DNA of 64,000 nucleotides from Vibrio mediterranei (GCF_900088415.1 NZ_FLLQ01000002.1:248001-312000), one strand, 5' to 3'. Positions 46,257-56,192 are shown, counted from the stretch's first letter. Notes: a model not told the origin generated them from the sequence alone. A program made the numbers and translations.

Positions 46257-46940
46257 TTACGCCAGCCAATAGAGTTGTAACAACCCGACGTTAGTAACCA
46301 TTAAACTCAGAAAAGCGATCGTCAATTGACCTTTGGTTGGTGTGCTATGACGAATGATGTGCCAGCTCCAGATAACTATTCCAACCACCAGCATCACCAA
46401 TGAACTGACCACAGCAGAGGTGTATTGAGTTACGATTTCTGGTTCCCACTGGTAAGCATTTACGACAAAGCTCACCGCAAGAAGCATTGAAAAGATCACC
46501 CCAGAGACAGGCAAAATACGATGAAACGCCTGTAAGCGCGTTCTCGCGATAGTCAAAAGCAGGTGAGCAAAAGCTGTACCTAGCAGTAGGCCAGAACAGA
46601 CTAGAGAAAGAGACTGAGCTAAATTTGGCTGTTGAGCAACAATGATACCCGCAAACGCAATACTGAAACCATTGGCTAAATGCACTACCCAAAAAGGGCC
46701 TTTCTCTCGCGTTTTGCCAGTTTTAACTTGGGAATAGAAGTAAAACACCGCGAATACCACAAGAAACGCCTCAACTTTTAATGATGCGATTGCTAACCAC
46801 AAAATTCCGATAGCTGGAAACAACTTGTGGATACGCCCGCGTTGACCAGGGCAAATATCACCTTTTGCCAGTATTAGGGTCAGGATAAGCAGAGCTACCG
46901 TTAAAGCAGGCGCTAGAAGGGTTAAAACAGCGGTAATCAT
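46257..46940 (-). CDS. Hypothetical integral membrane protein
   Basis: A 227-residue hydrophobic protein with about seven membrane segments, beginning MITAVLTLLAPALTVALLIL and ending in VTNVGLLQLYWLA. Short charged loops (KGDICPGQRGRIHK; KTGKTREKG) separate them. I do not recognise a family or catalytic motif. It is single, with a terminator downstream. Confidence 0.7.
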   Translation of the reverse strand: MITAVLTLLAPALTVALLILTLILAKGDICPGQRGRIHKLFPAIGILWLAIASLKVEAFLVVFAVFYFYSQVKTGKTREKGPFWVVHLANGFSIAFAGIIVAQQPNLAQSLSLVCSGLLLGTAFAHLLLTIARTRLQAFHRILPVSGVIFSMLLAVSFVVNAYQWEPEIVTQYTSAVVSSLVMLVVGIVIWSWHIIRHSTPTKGQLTIAFLSLMVTNVGLLQLYWLA

Positions 46941-47035
46941 GGTTTGACATTCAAAATGGTAATTGATGGCGCTGATAATATATCAGGTAACCCTCGAATG
47001 CTATTCACATTGAAAAACCACAATTTCTTTGGGCT

Positions 47036-47064
47036 TTGAAGTCATCAACGTAGGGGTATATAAT
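47036..47064 (+). promoter_or_regulatory. Sigma-70 promoter of the YgiQ gene
   Basis: -35 TTGAAG (47036-47041), 17-base spacer, -10 TATAAT (47059-47064). A GCCCGCC discriminator follows, with the ATG 29 bases beyond the -10. Confidence 0.75.
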
Positions 47065-47092
47065 GCCCGCCTCCAAAACTAGAGGTTAAAAT

Positions 47093-49309
47093 ATGTACAA
47101 CGACGTTTCCCCAATCCATGAGCATAAAAAATACTGGGCCGAGTGCTTCGGTGTGGCTCGTTTTCTGCCCACTAGCAGAAAAGAAATGGATGCCCTTGGT
47201 TGGGACAGCTGCGACATCATCATTGTCACTGGTGATGCCTACGTCGATCACCCTAGTTTTGGCATGGCGATCATCGGACGCTTATTAGAAGCGCAAGGCT
47301 TTCGTGTCGGCATTATTGCCCAACCAGATTGGAGCAATAAAAACGACTTCATGAAGCTTGGTCAACCGAATCTGTTTTTCGGTATTACAGCGGGTAACAT
47401 GGACTCGATGATAAACCGCTATACTGCCGATCGTAAGCTACGCCATGATGACGCATACACGCCGAACAACGAAGGCGGGAAAAGACCCGATCGTGCAACA
47501 CTTGTTTATTCACAGCGTTGTCGTGAAGCTTATAAAGAGACCCCCATTGTCTTGGGTGGTATCGAAGCAAGTTTGCGCCGAATTGCGCACTATGACTATT
47601 GGTCTGATAAAGTGCGCCGCTCTGTGTTATTTGATGCTAAAGCGGATATTTTGCTGTTTGGTAATGCCGAGCGTGCCTTAGTTGAGGTCGCACACCGTCT
47701 TGCTGATGGAGAAGCTGTTAGCAACATGACCAATATTCGCGGGACGGCTGTTAACCTTCCAGCAGAACCAGAAAACTATACGATTATTGATTCTTCTCGC
47801 ATTGAAAAACCGGGGAAAGCGTTCGTGCCTCAAAACCCGTACGAAGTAGAGTCAAATTGCGATACACAAAAGAAAGAGCCTGAAGCTAAGCCGATTACGA
47901 TTCGCCCTTCTCGTCACGATGCAAAAACAACGGCAGTAAGACTGCCACCGTACGAGAAGCTTAACAACGACCGCATTTTGTACGCGCACGCTAGTCGCGT
48001 CATGCACCTTGAAACAAACCCTTATTCAGGTCGTGCTCTGATTCAAAAGCACGGTAATCGTGAGCTATGGGTAAACCAAGCCCCAATCCCACTTTCTACC
48101 GAAGAGATGGATTACGTATTCGGTCTACCTTATGCACGTGTACCACATCCTATGTACGGTAAGGCTAAGATCCCTGCCTATGACATGATCAAGACTTCTG
48201 TGAACATCATGCGTGGCTGTTTTGGTGGCTGCTCATTCTGTTCGATTACTGAGCACGAAGGCCGCATTATTCAAAACCGTTCTCAGGACTCAATTCTTAA
48301 CGAACTTGAAGAGATTCGCGATAAAGTTCCGGGCTTCACGGGTACTATTTCTGATCTGGGTGGTCCAACAGCTAACATGTATCGTCTTGGCTGTTCAGAT
48401 CCAAAAGCAGAAGCTAACTGTCGTCGTCCTTCTTGCGTCTTCCCTGGCATCTGTAACAAGCTCAATACTGACCACAAATACACTATTGACCTTTATCGTG
48501 CAGCTCGCAAAGTGAAAGGGGTCAAAAAGGTGATGATTGCATCGGGTGTTCGCTACGACTTGGCAATAGAATCACCGGAATATGTGAAAGAACTTGTTAC
48601 GCATCACGTTGGTGGTTATTTGAAGATTGCTCCTGAGCATACCGAGAAGAATCCGCTCGACTTAATGATGAAACCGGGTATGGGAACTTACGACCGCTTT
48701 AAGGAGATGTTCCAAAAGTACAGTGAAGAGGCTGGTAAAAAACAATACCTCATCCCTTACTTCATCTCTGCGCATCCAGGCACTGAAGATGAAGATATGT
48801 TGAACCTCGCGTTGTGGTTGAAAAAGAACAACTACGAATGTGATCAGGTTCAGAACTTCTATCCATCGCCTATGTGTAATGCCACATCAATGTATTACTC
48901 AGAGACCAATCCACTCAAGCGTGTGAAGTACAAAAAACGTGAGGATGTACCTGTAGCCAAGGGCGATCGTCAACGTCGACTGCATAAAGCGTTGCTACGT
49001 TATCATGACCCAGCAAACTGGCCGTTGATCCGAGAAGCATTAACGAGCATGGGTAAACAGTACTTGATTGGTGACAAACCGGGCTGCTTAGTCCCTGCAG
49101 AAGATCTAGACGCTAAGACGCCAGCCCAACGAAGAAAGTCAGGTCGACACGGTGCAAACAGATTTGCGACCAAACATACTAAAGGTCAACCAGATATCAG
49201 AACTGACGGCCAAAGGAATTCAGGTAAACGTCCGAAACCTAAGAGCAAACCAGGGCAACCATCTGGCAATGGAAAACCAACCAGGAGCCCTAAACGACGA
49301 CCTCGTTAA
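47093..49309 (+). CDS. YgiQ family radical SAM protein
   Basis: A 738-residue protein of the YgiQ family, radical SAM with DUF3362-type tail. The iron-sulfur motif is [19 protein letters not shown] (C-x3-C-x2-C, near residue 380). The N-terminal part ([19 protein letters not shown]) resembles a B12-like domain without the cobalamin motif. The C-terminal 100 residues are basic and low-complexity (RSPKRRPR). Substrate is unknown. It has its own promoter and terminator, and the syp cluster starts after it. Confidence 0.92.
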   Translation: MYNDVSPIHEHKKYWAECFGVARFLPTSRKEMDALGWDSCDIIIVTGDAYVDHPSFGMAIIGRLLEAQGFRVGIIAQPDWSNKNDFMKLGQPNLFFGITAGNMDSMINRYTADRKLRHDDAYTPNNEGGKRPDRATLVYSQRCREAYKETPIVLGGIEASLRRIAHYDYWSDKVRRSVLFDAKADILLFGNAERALVEVAHRLADGEAVSNMTNIRGTAVNLPAEPENYTIIDSSRIEKPGKAFVPQNPYEVESNCDTQKKEPEAKPITIRPSRHDAKTTAVRLPPYEKLNNDRILYAHASRVMHLETNPYSGRALIQKHGNRELWVNQAPIPLSTEEMDYVFGLPYARVPHPMYGKAKIPAYDMIKTSVNIMRGCFGGCSFCSITEHEGRIIQNRSQDSILNELEEIRDKVPGFTGTISDLGGPTANMYRLGCSDPKAEANCRRPSCVFPGICNKLNTDHKYTIDLYRAARKVKGVKKVMIASGVRYDLAIESPEYVKELVTHHVGGYLKIAPEHTEKNPLDLMMKPGMGTYDRFKEMFQKYSEEAGKKQYLIPYFISAHPGTEDEDMLNLALWLKKNNYECDQVQNFYPSPMCNATSMYYSETNPLKRVKYKKREDVPVAKGDRQRRLHKALLRYHDPANWPLIREALTSMGKQYLIGDKPGCLVPAEDLDAKTPAQRRKSGRHGANRFATKHTKGQPDIRTDGQRNSGKRPKPKSKPGQPSGNGKPTRSPKRRPR

Positions 49310-49326
49310 GCCTAACGCCAATATAG

Positions 49327-49360
49327 AAAAGCGCCTCTCAATTTGAGAAGCGCTTTTTTT
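49327..49360 (+). terminator. Terminator of the YgiQ gene, with an embedded enhancer-like sequence
   Basis: AAGCGC-TCTCA pairs with TGAGA-GCGCTT (one internal mismatch) around ATT, followed by seven T. The stem centre, read on the minus strand, is TTCTCAAATTGAGA, which matches the syp enhancer pattern TTCTCA-N3-TG. Confidence 0.85.
49336..49349 (-). promoter_or_regulatory. SypG enhancer-like element for sypA
   Basis: TTCTCA-AAT-TGAGA on the minus strand, about 80 bases upstream of the -24 element of the sypA promoter. It is inside the YgiQ terminator stem. The consensus is from memory of the V. fischeri syp enhancer work. Confidence 0.5.
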
Positions 49361-49420
49361 TATTTTGCGATAAGCCCTTGGACATACTAATAAGCCCATG
49401 AATTATCGAAATTTATAGGT

Positions 49421-49437
49421 TTGGCACAGTCCATGCT
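49421..49437 (+). promoter_or_regulatory. Sigma-54 promoter of sypA
   Basis: TTGGCACAGTCCATGCT has GG at -24 (49423-49424) and GC at -12 (49435-49436), twelve bases apart, matching the sigma-54 consensus (TGGCAC-N5-TTGCW). It is 42 bases before the sypA start. Confidence 0.9.
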
Positions 49438-49478
49438 CTGATACTTAAAACACTATCCCCCTTGATAAGGACAGCAAG

Positions 49479-49811
49479 ATGGAACTATTAAGAGCAGAAA
49501 CCAACAACCACACTTTGAAATTAGAACTTTATGGTGATTTTGATGCTCGAGGAAGCCGTGAAGCACAGCCTCAAATCGATGACATTATCCATAATGACTG
49601 GCACCAAGAGATAGAGGTTGACCTAAGTCAAGTCCGCTTTATGGATTCTTCAGGCATCGGTGCTATTGTTTATCTATATAAGCGTCTAGTTGAACGCGAA
49701 CGCAAAATGCGTTTAGAGAACGTAACGGGACAACCGCTACAAATCATACAGTTGCTTCGAATTGGCCAAGCAATTCCTGTGAACACGCATGCGAGTAACG
49801 AATACCTGTAA
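49479..49811 (+). CDS. sypA: STAS-domain regulator SypA
   Basis: A 110-residue single STAS (anti-sigma antagonist-like) protein. The phosphorylation site is in VRFMDSSGIGAIVYLYK; Ser57 is the residue corresponding to the phosphoserine of SpoIIAA. In V. fischeri, SypA is required for biofilm and is switched by the kinase/phosphatase SypE; sypE is not in the expected place here. It is the first gene of the cluster, 42 bases after a sigma-54 promoter, and AAGGA precedes its ATG. sypB follows after 43 bases. Confidence 0.88.
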   Translation: MELLRAETNNHTLKLELYGDFDARGSREAQPQIDDIIHNDWHQEIEVDLSQVRFMDSSGIGAIVYLYKRLVERERKMRLENVTGQPLQIIQLLRIGQAIPVNTHASNEYL

Positions 49812-49854
49812 CACATAATTATACTAATTTGTTGGCAAAATAGGTGGTAACTAC

Positions 49855-50682
49855 ATGGATGTAAAAACGGGTGTAAAGCTATGCATTACCTGTCTCTCGG
49901 CATATCTCATTTTAGCTTGTACAAGCTACCCCGATGAGGGAACAGGTGGTATTGCCGAGAACTATGCAGGTTCTGATTTTTCACCAGTAATGCCAGATGA
50001 ACCGTTAGGACCAGAGCATGGTTTGAGATTCGACTGGAAGTTAGCCGCGCTGCACCTAGATTCTTTGATTGAAGAAGGGGCCCAATGGTGCTTCCCCGCT
50101 GCCGTTCTTCAGGCACAAGAAAAACAAAATCGCATCGCAAGAGAGTTAGAGGGCGGCCTATGGATTGACGCTGCTAACGACATCGTCATTCAACGTAAAA
50201 AGCTCAATGACTTAGAGCTGCGTCTCGACTACGTATTGAATGAGGCGACATGTGCGCCCCCTCTTAAAGGCAAGGATTTTGATGATCTAATGCAAGTGGT
50301 TAAGCGTGTCTACCAACTTCTTAATGTCGATAACCAGTTCGCGTATAACTCTGTCGAAGTTAATCCCAAATACATGGGTCATCTCGCGGAAGCAGCAAAC
50401 ATCCTTAAACAACATCCTACCATTCGCCTTTCCGTTACCGGACACGCCGATGCTACCGGAGGTACCGAATACAATGAAAAGATTGCGAAAGGACGTGCGC
50501 AGCAAGTTAAGCGTTACCTAACTATATTTGGCCTAGCTCCTGGTCGTATCGAAACACACTCACTTGGTGAAGAACTGCCTCTCTACGAGGGTGACAGCCC
50601 GGGAGTTCGACTTACCAACCGAAGAGTCAGCATTGAAGTCATCGCGGATAAAAATAGCAATGCCACTCAAGGAGCGTTGTGA
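49855..50682 (+). CDS. sypB: OmpA-like lipoprotein SypB
   Basis: A 275-residue lipoprotein with lipobox LILACTS, so Cys22 is lipidated. The C-terminal OmpA-like peptidoglycan-binding domain (about 170-265) shows LSVTGHADATGGTEYNEKIA and RGRAQQVKRYL-like helix (GRAQQVKRYLTIFGL) and LTNRRVSIEV. It probably anchors the export complex to peptidoglycan. Its stop overlaps the sypC start (TGATG). Confidence 0.85.
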   Translation: MDVKTGVKLCITCLSAYLILACTSYPDEGTGGIAENYAGSDFSPVMPDEPLGPEHGLRFDWKLAALHLDSLIEEGAQWCFPAAVLQAQEKQNRIARELEGGLWIDAANDIVIQRKKLNDLELRLDYVLNEATCAPPLKGKDFDDLMQVVKRVYQLLNVDNQFAYNSVEVNPKYMGHLAEAANILKQHPTIRLSVTGHADATGGTEYNEKIAKGRAQQVKRYLTIFGLAPGRIETHSLGEELPLYEGDSPGVRLTNRRVSIEVIADKNSNATQGAL

Positions 50683-52784
50683 TGAACCAAGCTAAAGTAA
50701 TAGTACTACTATGCGTAACTGTTCTCTTCGCCTTATTTGCACCACTTTCCCTAGCTAACGAGAAGCAGGTACAAGTCGGCGACCTCATTCAAGTCGATTT
50801 GCCTGGCGAATCGAGCTTAAATAGGGGATTTCAGGTTGATAAACGTGGTCGAATTACACTACCAGAAGTAGGACCTGTATTCGTTGCCGGCTATAACGAA
50901 GAACAGCTCACCACGGCGGTAAAGGGTGCGCTTGATAAAGTTTTTCGTGACACCTCAAACGTCCAAGTTTATGTCGCAGAACGGCAAATTCTAATTTCAG
51001 TGCAAGGCTATGTTGCCTCACCAGGAGAATATACGCTTCCCTACAACTCAAATGTCCAAATGGCATTGCACGCCGCTGGCGGACTGCGCTCCGGAGCCCA
51101 GTTAAACAAAATGTTGTTAAAACGAGGTGCAGATAGACAGGAATTCGACTACAAGCGATTCCTTGATACTGGTGATGACAAAAACCTCCCAGCCCTGCAA
51201 TCTTTGGACACCTTATTTGTACCAGCTTCCCCATTAGTCGGTAATATTGAACAAGAGTTTGACCCGGCTAAACTTGCTGATTCGGGTGATAGTGCCGACT
51301 CACGCCAAGCCATTAAAGTATTTGGTGAAGTGAATGCACCTGGCTCCTTCTCCTATAAATCGAATAGCGACCTAGTAGACGTGCTGATGCGAGCAGGCGG
51401 CGTTACGCGTTATGCGAGCGTGGAGCAAATTCGAGTAATCAGCAATAACACCCCTACACTATTCAACTTAAAACGCTATTTAGACAGTGGTGATGTTTCC
51501 TTGTTACCTCCTCTGCAAGCCGGAGCGACGATTTTTGTACCCAAACAAGAAGAGGAAATTAAATCCGGCTCCAATACCGTGTATGTCATGGGTGAAGTAG
51601 CCGCTCCCGGTGCTTTTGAAGGTAAAAAAGGCGCGACCTTTATGGATATCCTTGCCAATGCCGGAGGCCCAACACGATTTGCAGAGTCTAGACAGATTCG
51701 CGTAATAAAGTCCGATGGACGAGTAGTCCCTTTTGATATGACGGCGTACACCGAAGGTCTAAAAGGCAGTCAAGCACCAAAAATAGAGCCTGGTGATGCT
51801 ATCTTTGTACCAGAGAAAACCGATATCAACGAGAAATCGTGGCTTAAAGTATCCCCAGACCGAGCAGTCAACGTAATCGGTGAAGTAGTTCGACCTGGCC
51901 GAATTGAATGGTCAGATGAAATGGATCTGATGGACTTGCTGGCGCATGTTGGAGGTCCAAGCGGCCGCGCAGACACCTCAAAAATCGAAGTCGCTAACGG
52001 CAATAAAATGGTGGTGTTTGATCTTGATGCCTTCATAAAACGAGGGGCTCCTCAATCAGAGCTGCCTTACATTTCAGCTGGCGCTATTGTCCGTGTTCAT
52101 GATTTACCACAAGATCCATCAGATAACAAAGCTCAGTGGGTAAGACAAAGCTCCGATGCCTCCATCTACGTGTTCGGCCAAGTCAATGCTCCGGGCCGTT
52201 ATCGATTCACGGACGATATGCATTTTCTTGATATTTTATCTGCGGCAGACGGACCAACTAAAGACGCGGACATTCACAACATTCGCGTGACTCACCGAGA
52301 CAAGCCTTATTCGAAAGTAAGCAAGCTCAATCTCTCGCTTTACTTTGAGACCGGTGATGAGTCCATTATTCCACTGGTTAAGCGCGGAGATACGATTTAT
52401 GTCCCAGAGAAAAACCGTAACTGGTTAGATACGCCTAAAGAGAAAACCATTCGCATATTAGGTGCTGTCAATAACCCCGGACGATACGTGTTTAACGACA
52501 ATATGACAATTCTCGACGTTTTAGCAGAGGCAGGAGGACCAAGTGATAGAGCTTATGTAGAGAAGATCAGCGTCGTCAACATGTCTTGCTGCCAAGGACA
52601 AGCAAGAACCTTTGATCTGGTGGAGTTCAGTAAAACTGCTGATATCAAAATGTTACCCGTGATTCGCGCAGGCGATACTATTTATATCCCGGACCGCCGT
52701 AATAGCTTTGCAGAACAAGCTCGACTGGGCTTAACCGATATCTTCAGGATAGTCTCGACGATCGCTGTAATAGGAGCGCTATAA
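50682..52784 (+). CDS. sypC: Polysaccharide export protein SypC with six SLBB repeats
   Basis: A 700-residue outer-membrane export protein of the Wza family. It has a cleavable signal peptide (VIVLLCVTVLFALFAPLSLA) rather than a lipobox. The polysaccharide-export domain (about 30-110) holds VQVGDLIQVDLPGE and GRITLPEVGPV. Six SLBB-type repeats follow, each with the core APG or PG: YVASPGEY, VNAPGSF, VAAPGAF, VVRPGRI, VNAPGRY, VNNPGRY. Wza has only two or so, so this one is enlarged. The end (LTDIFRIVSTIAVIGAL) is hydrophobic. The ATG at 50682 overlaps the sypB stop, with GGAG before it. sypD starts on the last base of its stop. Confidence 0.9.
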   Translation: MNQAKVIVLLCVTVLFALFAPLSLANEKQVQVGDLIQVDLPGESSLNRGFQVDKRGRITLPEVGPVFVAGYNEEQLTTAVKGALDKVFRDTSNVQVYVAERQILISVQGYVASPGEYTLPYNSNVQMALHAAGGLRSGAQLNKMLLKRGADRQEFDYKRFLDTGDDKNLPALQSLDTLFVPASPLVGNIEQEFDPAKLADSGDSADSRQAIKVFGEVNAPGSFSYKSNSDLVDVLMRAGGVTRYASVEQIRVISNNTPTLFNLKRYLDSGDVSLLPPLQAGATIFVPKQEEEIKSGSNTVYVMGEVAAPGAFEGKKGATFMDILANAGGPTRFAESRQIRVIKSDGRVVPFDMTAYTEGLKGSQAPKIEPGDAIFVPEKTDINEKSWLKVSPDRAVNVIGEVVRPGRIEWSDEMDLMDLLAHVGGPSGRADTSKIEVANGNKMVVFDLDAFIKRGAPQSELPYISAGAIVRVHDLPQDPSDNKAQWVRQSSDASIYVFGQVNAPGRYRFTDDMHFLDILSAADGPTKDADIHNIRVTHRDKPYSKVSKLNLSLYFETGDESIIPLVKRGDTIYVPEKNRNWLDTPKEKTIRILGAVNNPGRYVFNDNMTILDVLAEAGGPSDRAYVEKISVVNMSCCQGQARTFDLVEFSKTADIKMLPVIRAGDTIYIPDRRNSFAEQARLGLTDIFRIVSTIAVIGAL

Positions 52785-53500
52785 TGTCTATTCCCGCGAC
52801 TCATGCTGAAATTGAAGAGCTTTATCTCAATGCAGAATTGAAGCAATGCCGCTCAATCACTATTACAGCCTGCAACAGCCAAGAAGGCACCTCTTCGATA
52901 GCGCAAGCTTTGACTGAGCGCTACCTTCTTGCTGGTCATAAAACACTGTTGGTCGACCTCAATCTATACCACCCAAGTCTGATGAGCATAGAACTGTCTG
53001 ATGTTCCCTCTCTTTCATCAGAACTCACGCCGAAGAACAGCCACTGGGTGCAAGATAAAAACTCCCCAAAAGTGTTTCTTGGGGTATCCGCACCTAGCGA
53101 TCCACGAACTCGTTTGTTGTATAAGGACCCAACCAACTTAAGGCAACAAGTTGCGGAATGGCTAACTCAATACGATCGAGTGGTTATTGATACTTCACCT
53201 ATCCTAAACGTTAATCAAAACAACATCCCGGCGCACTGTGTCGCTAACGCATGTGATGGTACTTATTTGGTTGTGCTAAGCGGGGTCACGCTCACCAACC
53301 AAGTAGCCGATGCAGTTCAGGCATTACAAGAAGGTACCCACACCCACTTATTGGGAACCGTACTTAACTACCGGGATCAACCTTCACTAGCAAGTGAGAT
53401 TTGCCGCGAGATTGATCGTCTGGGTTGGTTACCTTCCAAAATAACATCGTGGGCTAAGAAGAAAGTGATCAGCAATAGATTCCTGTCGTTGCCTATTTGA
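52784..53500 (+). CDS. sypD: BY-kinase/CpsD-like ATPase SypD, P-loop lysine missing
   Basis: A 238-residue cytoplasmic protein of the CpsD/Wzc BY-kinase family. Walker A' is TLLVDLNLYHPS and Walker B is RVVIDTSPILN. The Walker A region reads ACNSQEGTSSIAQ: Thr36 stands where the lysine of GxGKT/S should be. No C-terminal tyrosine cluster is seen. So it may bind ATP poorly or act as a pseudokinase. It partners the chain-length protein SypO. Start overlaps the sypC stop (TAATG). sypG follows after 112 bases. Confidence 0.82.
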   Translation: MSIPATHAEIEELYLNAELKQCRSITITACNSQEGTSSIAQALTERYLLAGHKTLLVDLNLYHPSLMSIELSDVPSLSSELTPKNSHWVQDKNSPKVFLGVSAPSDPRTRLLYKDPTNLRQQVAEWLTQYDRVVIDTSPILNVNQNNIPAHCVANACDGTYLVVLSGVTLTNQVADAVQALQEGTHTHLLGTVLNYRDQPSLASEICREIDRLGWLPSKITSWAKKKVISNRFLSLPI

Positions 53501-53612
53501 CACTCTTTTGCGCAAATTCTTTATATTCAGCGCGTTAGACAGTAATTTACTAAAAATCGTCGTTATTTGTACTATCCTTTAATCAGCAGTGATATTAAAC
53601 AAGGAAGTAAAT

Positions 53613-55100
53613 ATGACACCGAAAGTGCTCCTTATTGAAGACTCTTCTTCACTCGCAGTACTTTATAAACAGTTTTTGCAGAACGAGCCCTACGAATTAT
53701 TGCATGTGGCTACCGGCGCGGAAGCAAAGCGTCTGTTAGAACGAACCTTGCCTTCATTGATAATCCTAGATCTGCAATTGCCCGATATGCAGGGAGACGA
53801 GATCCTTGAATGGATGGAAGAAAAAAACTTGCAGATTCCGGTTATCGTCGCTACCGCACATGGCAGTGTAGATACTGCCGTCAAGCTTATTCAAAAAGGC
53901 GCGAAAGACTTCCTTGAAAAACCAATTCGAGCTGACCGCTTAAAAACGTCCGTCAACATTCATCTAAAGCAAGTTCAATTGGAAACTATGCTCGATGATA
54001 TTCAACAGCAGATGGAACGTGAACGATTTCATGATTTTATTGGCGCCAGTATCCCCATGCAAGGTGTATACAAAATTATCGATGCAGTAGCGGATACCAA
54101 CGCCAGTGTGTTTATTATTGGTGAAAGTGGCACCGGTAAAGAGGTTTGCGCCAACGCCATTCACAACGAAAGCGAACGTCGAGAGCAGCCTTTTATTGCC
54201 ATAAACTGTGGAGCTATTCCTAAAGATTTAATGGAAAGCGAAGTTTTTGGACATGTCAAAGGCGCATTTACAGGGGCGACAACGGATCGTAAGGGCGCAG
54301 CGTCACTTGCACACGGCGGTACTTTGTTCTTGGACGAATTGTGCGAAATGGACTTAGAAATGCAGAAGAAACTTCTGCGCTTTTTGCAAACTGGCACGTT
54401 TACACCACTAGGTGCAACCAAAGAACAAAAAGTAGATGTTCGCATTATTTGCGCGACGAACCGTGACCCATTAGCTGAAGTAAAAGAAGGTCGTTTCCGT
54501 GAAGACCTTTATTATCGCGTACATGTAGTTCCAATTCATATGCCGCCACTGCGTGAGCGAGACCGTGACATCGTCACTCTGGCAGAACACTTCTTGAAAG
54601 GTTACGCGAAGCAAGATAAACGCCGTTTTGAATCTATTTCCAAAGAAGCACAGCGTTATCTCAAACGATATGACTGGCCTGGGAACGTTCGACAGTTGCA
54701 AAACGTAATACGTAACATTGTGGTTCTTAACGATGACAAATCTTTGGGCGTTAATCATCTGCCCGCCGAAATGGTCCAAACAAGACCAGCAACAGTTGTT
54801 CGTCCTAGCACCCCACAAAGTCTTCTCTCAGTGGTACAACATCCAACGCCAGAAAACACCGTTGACCACAATATGGTAGAGACGGTCCAAATGGCCGCCG
54901 TGCAACCTCAGCCTGACAGCGATACTGAGCCTAGAACACCTAACATTCGTCCTATGTGGCAGGTTGAGCGAGAAACCATACAGCAGGCTATCGATTTTTG
55001 TGATGGCAATGTGCTCAATGCGGCCGTGCTTCTTGAGTTAAGCCCATCCACTGTCTACCGAAAAAAACAAGCTTGGGAGGCAGAAGACAGTGCCTCGTAG
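53613..55100 (+). CDS. sypG: Sigma-54 response regulator SypG
   Basis: A 495-residue NtrC-type activator. Receiver domain 1-120 with Asp9/Asp10-like acidic pair (LLIEDSSS) and phospho-acceptor Asp53 (ILDLQLPDM), the same number as in V. fischeri SypG. AAA+ domain about 140-370: Walker A GESGTGKEV, sigma-54 contact GAFTGATTD, Walker B GGTLFLDEL. Fis-type helix-turn-helix at the end (LNAAVLLELSPSTVYRKKQ). The ATG at 53613 follows AAGGAAGTAAAT. It probably activates the four sigma-54 promoters of this cluster. Its usual partner kinase SypF is not adjacent. The end overlaps sypH by 11 bases. Confidence 0.93.
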   Translation: MTPKVLLIEDSSSLAVLYKQFLQNEPYELLHVATGAEAKRLLERTLPSLIILDLQLPDMQGDEILEWMEEKNLQIPVIVATAHGSVDTAVKLIQKGAKDFLEKPIRADRLKTSVNIHLKQVQLETMLDDIQQQMERERFHDFIGASIPMQGVYKIIDAVADTNASVFIIGESGTGKEVCANAIHNESERREQPFIAINCGAIPKDLMESEVFGHVKGAFTGATTDRKGAASLAHGGTLFLDELCEMDLEMQKKLLRFLQTGTFTPLGATKEQKVDVRIICATNRDPLAEVKEGRFREDLYYRVHVVPIHMPPLRERDRDIVTLAEHFLKGYAKQDKRRFESISKEAQRYLKRYDWPGNVRQLQNVIRNIVVLNDDKSLGVNHLPAEMVQTRPATVVRPSTPQSLLSVVQHPTPENTVDHNMVETVQMAAVQPQPDSDTEPRTPNIRPMWQVERETIQQAIDFCDGNVLNAAVLLELSPSTVYRKKQAWEAEDSAS

Positions 55101-56151
55101 CAAGCGGGTTTGGCTACTGTTAGACAGTAGTACTTTTGGCGGTATAGAGACGCACGTCCTTGAGCTAGCAAAAGGCTTGATTGCCTTTAAGCAAAACGTA
55201 AAAGTTGTATTTTTAACGTCGCATAAACCTACGCCGCCACTCATTGCGCAGCTTCAAACCGCTAATATTGATACCACTATATTGGATGTCGACTATCCGC
55301 AACACTCTATTTGGCTGAGGCTAAACAAAGCCATTGACAAAGCGGCTTCGCAAAACCAAAAACCCACTGTTATTCATGCACATGGCTATAAAGCGAACAT
55401 ACTACTTCGCTTATCTCGCCTTTGCGGCGCGACATCTGCAATTAACATAGTATCGACTTTTCATGCTGGTGAAACACCGATCGGAAAAGTTCGCTGGTAC
55501 GACGCTGTAGATCGCGTCAGTGCCATAGTCAGCCATAAGCGGATTTGTGTAAGTCGCGCGATCCAAGGGAAAGTTCCTTATTCTAGTGTACTGGTCAATA
55601 ACTTTGTCCCACAAACAAAGTTTCTTGAATCCACAAATCAAAACGTAGCGTTCGTAGGGCGATTAAGTCCAGAAAAAGGCCCAGACACCTTTCTAGATAT
55701 CGCTAGTCGGTTTCCTCGTAATGCCTTCCATGTTTATGGCTCTGGTAATATGGAGCAAGAGTTAAAACAACACAACTCACCCAACATCACTTTCCATGGC
55801 CACCAAAATGAGATGGCTCGCGTATGGCCTGATATCGATGTATTACTTATCACCTCGAAATATGAAGGGCTGCCCATGGCTGCATTAGAGGCTATGTCGC
55901 GTGGCATTCCGATAATTAGCTTTAAACTGGGCGAGCTACCAAGCATGATAGATTCGGGTATCAATGGATGGATCGTTGACAATAACCAGGAGATGTATGA
56001 TGCACTAAAGCACTGGTTCTCACTCTCACCCGCCGAAAAAGCCCAAGTAAAGCTTAATGCGCAAAAGACGATAGAACAGAACTACTCCACCAAAGTCATC
56101 ATTCCGCAGGTACTGTCTATTTATGGTTTTGCCGATACTGTAACCCAGTAA
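55090..56151 (+). CDS. sypH: Glycosyltransferase family 4 protein SypH
   Basis: A 353-residue GT4 enzyme. It starts with a donor-fold signature (VWLLLDSSTFGGIETHVLEL) and has the C-terminal nucleotide-sugar motif LLITSKYEGLPMAALEAMSR. The start is GTG, overlapping the sypG stop by 11 bases, with GGGAGG before it. It adds a sugar to the growing repeat unit; which sugar is not known. Confidence 0.88.
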   Translation: MPRSKRVWLLLDSSTFGGIETHVLELAKGLIAFKQNVKVVFLTSHKPTPPLIAQLQTANIDTTILDVDYPQHSIWLRLNKAIDKAASQNQKPTVIHAHGYKANILLRLSRLCGATSAINIVSTFHAGETPIGKVRWYDAVDRVSAIVSHKRICVSRAIQGKVPYSSVLVNNFVPQTKFLESTNQNVAFVGRLSPEKGPDTFLDIASRFPRNAFHVYGSGNMEQELKQHNSPNITFHGHQNEMARVWPDIDVLLITSKYEGLPMAALEAMSRGIPIISFKLGELPSMIDSGINGWIVDNNQEMYDALKHWFSLSPAEKAQVKLNAQKTIEQNYSTKVIIPQVLSIYGFADTVTQ

Positions 56152-56178
56152 CGCCTATCATTGAGCTGTCATTGTGAT

Positions 56179-56192
56179 TCCTATATTGAGAA
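56179..56192 (-). promoter_or_regulatory. SypG enhancer-like element for sypI
   Basis: On the minus strand TTCTCAATATAGG, one base off the TTCTCA-N3-TG pattern. It is about 75 bases upstream of the sypI -24 element, the same spacing as at sypA. Confidence 0.4.
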
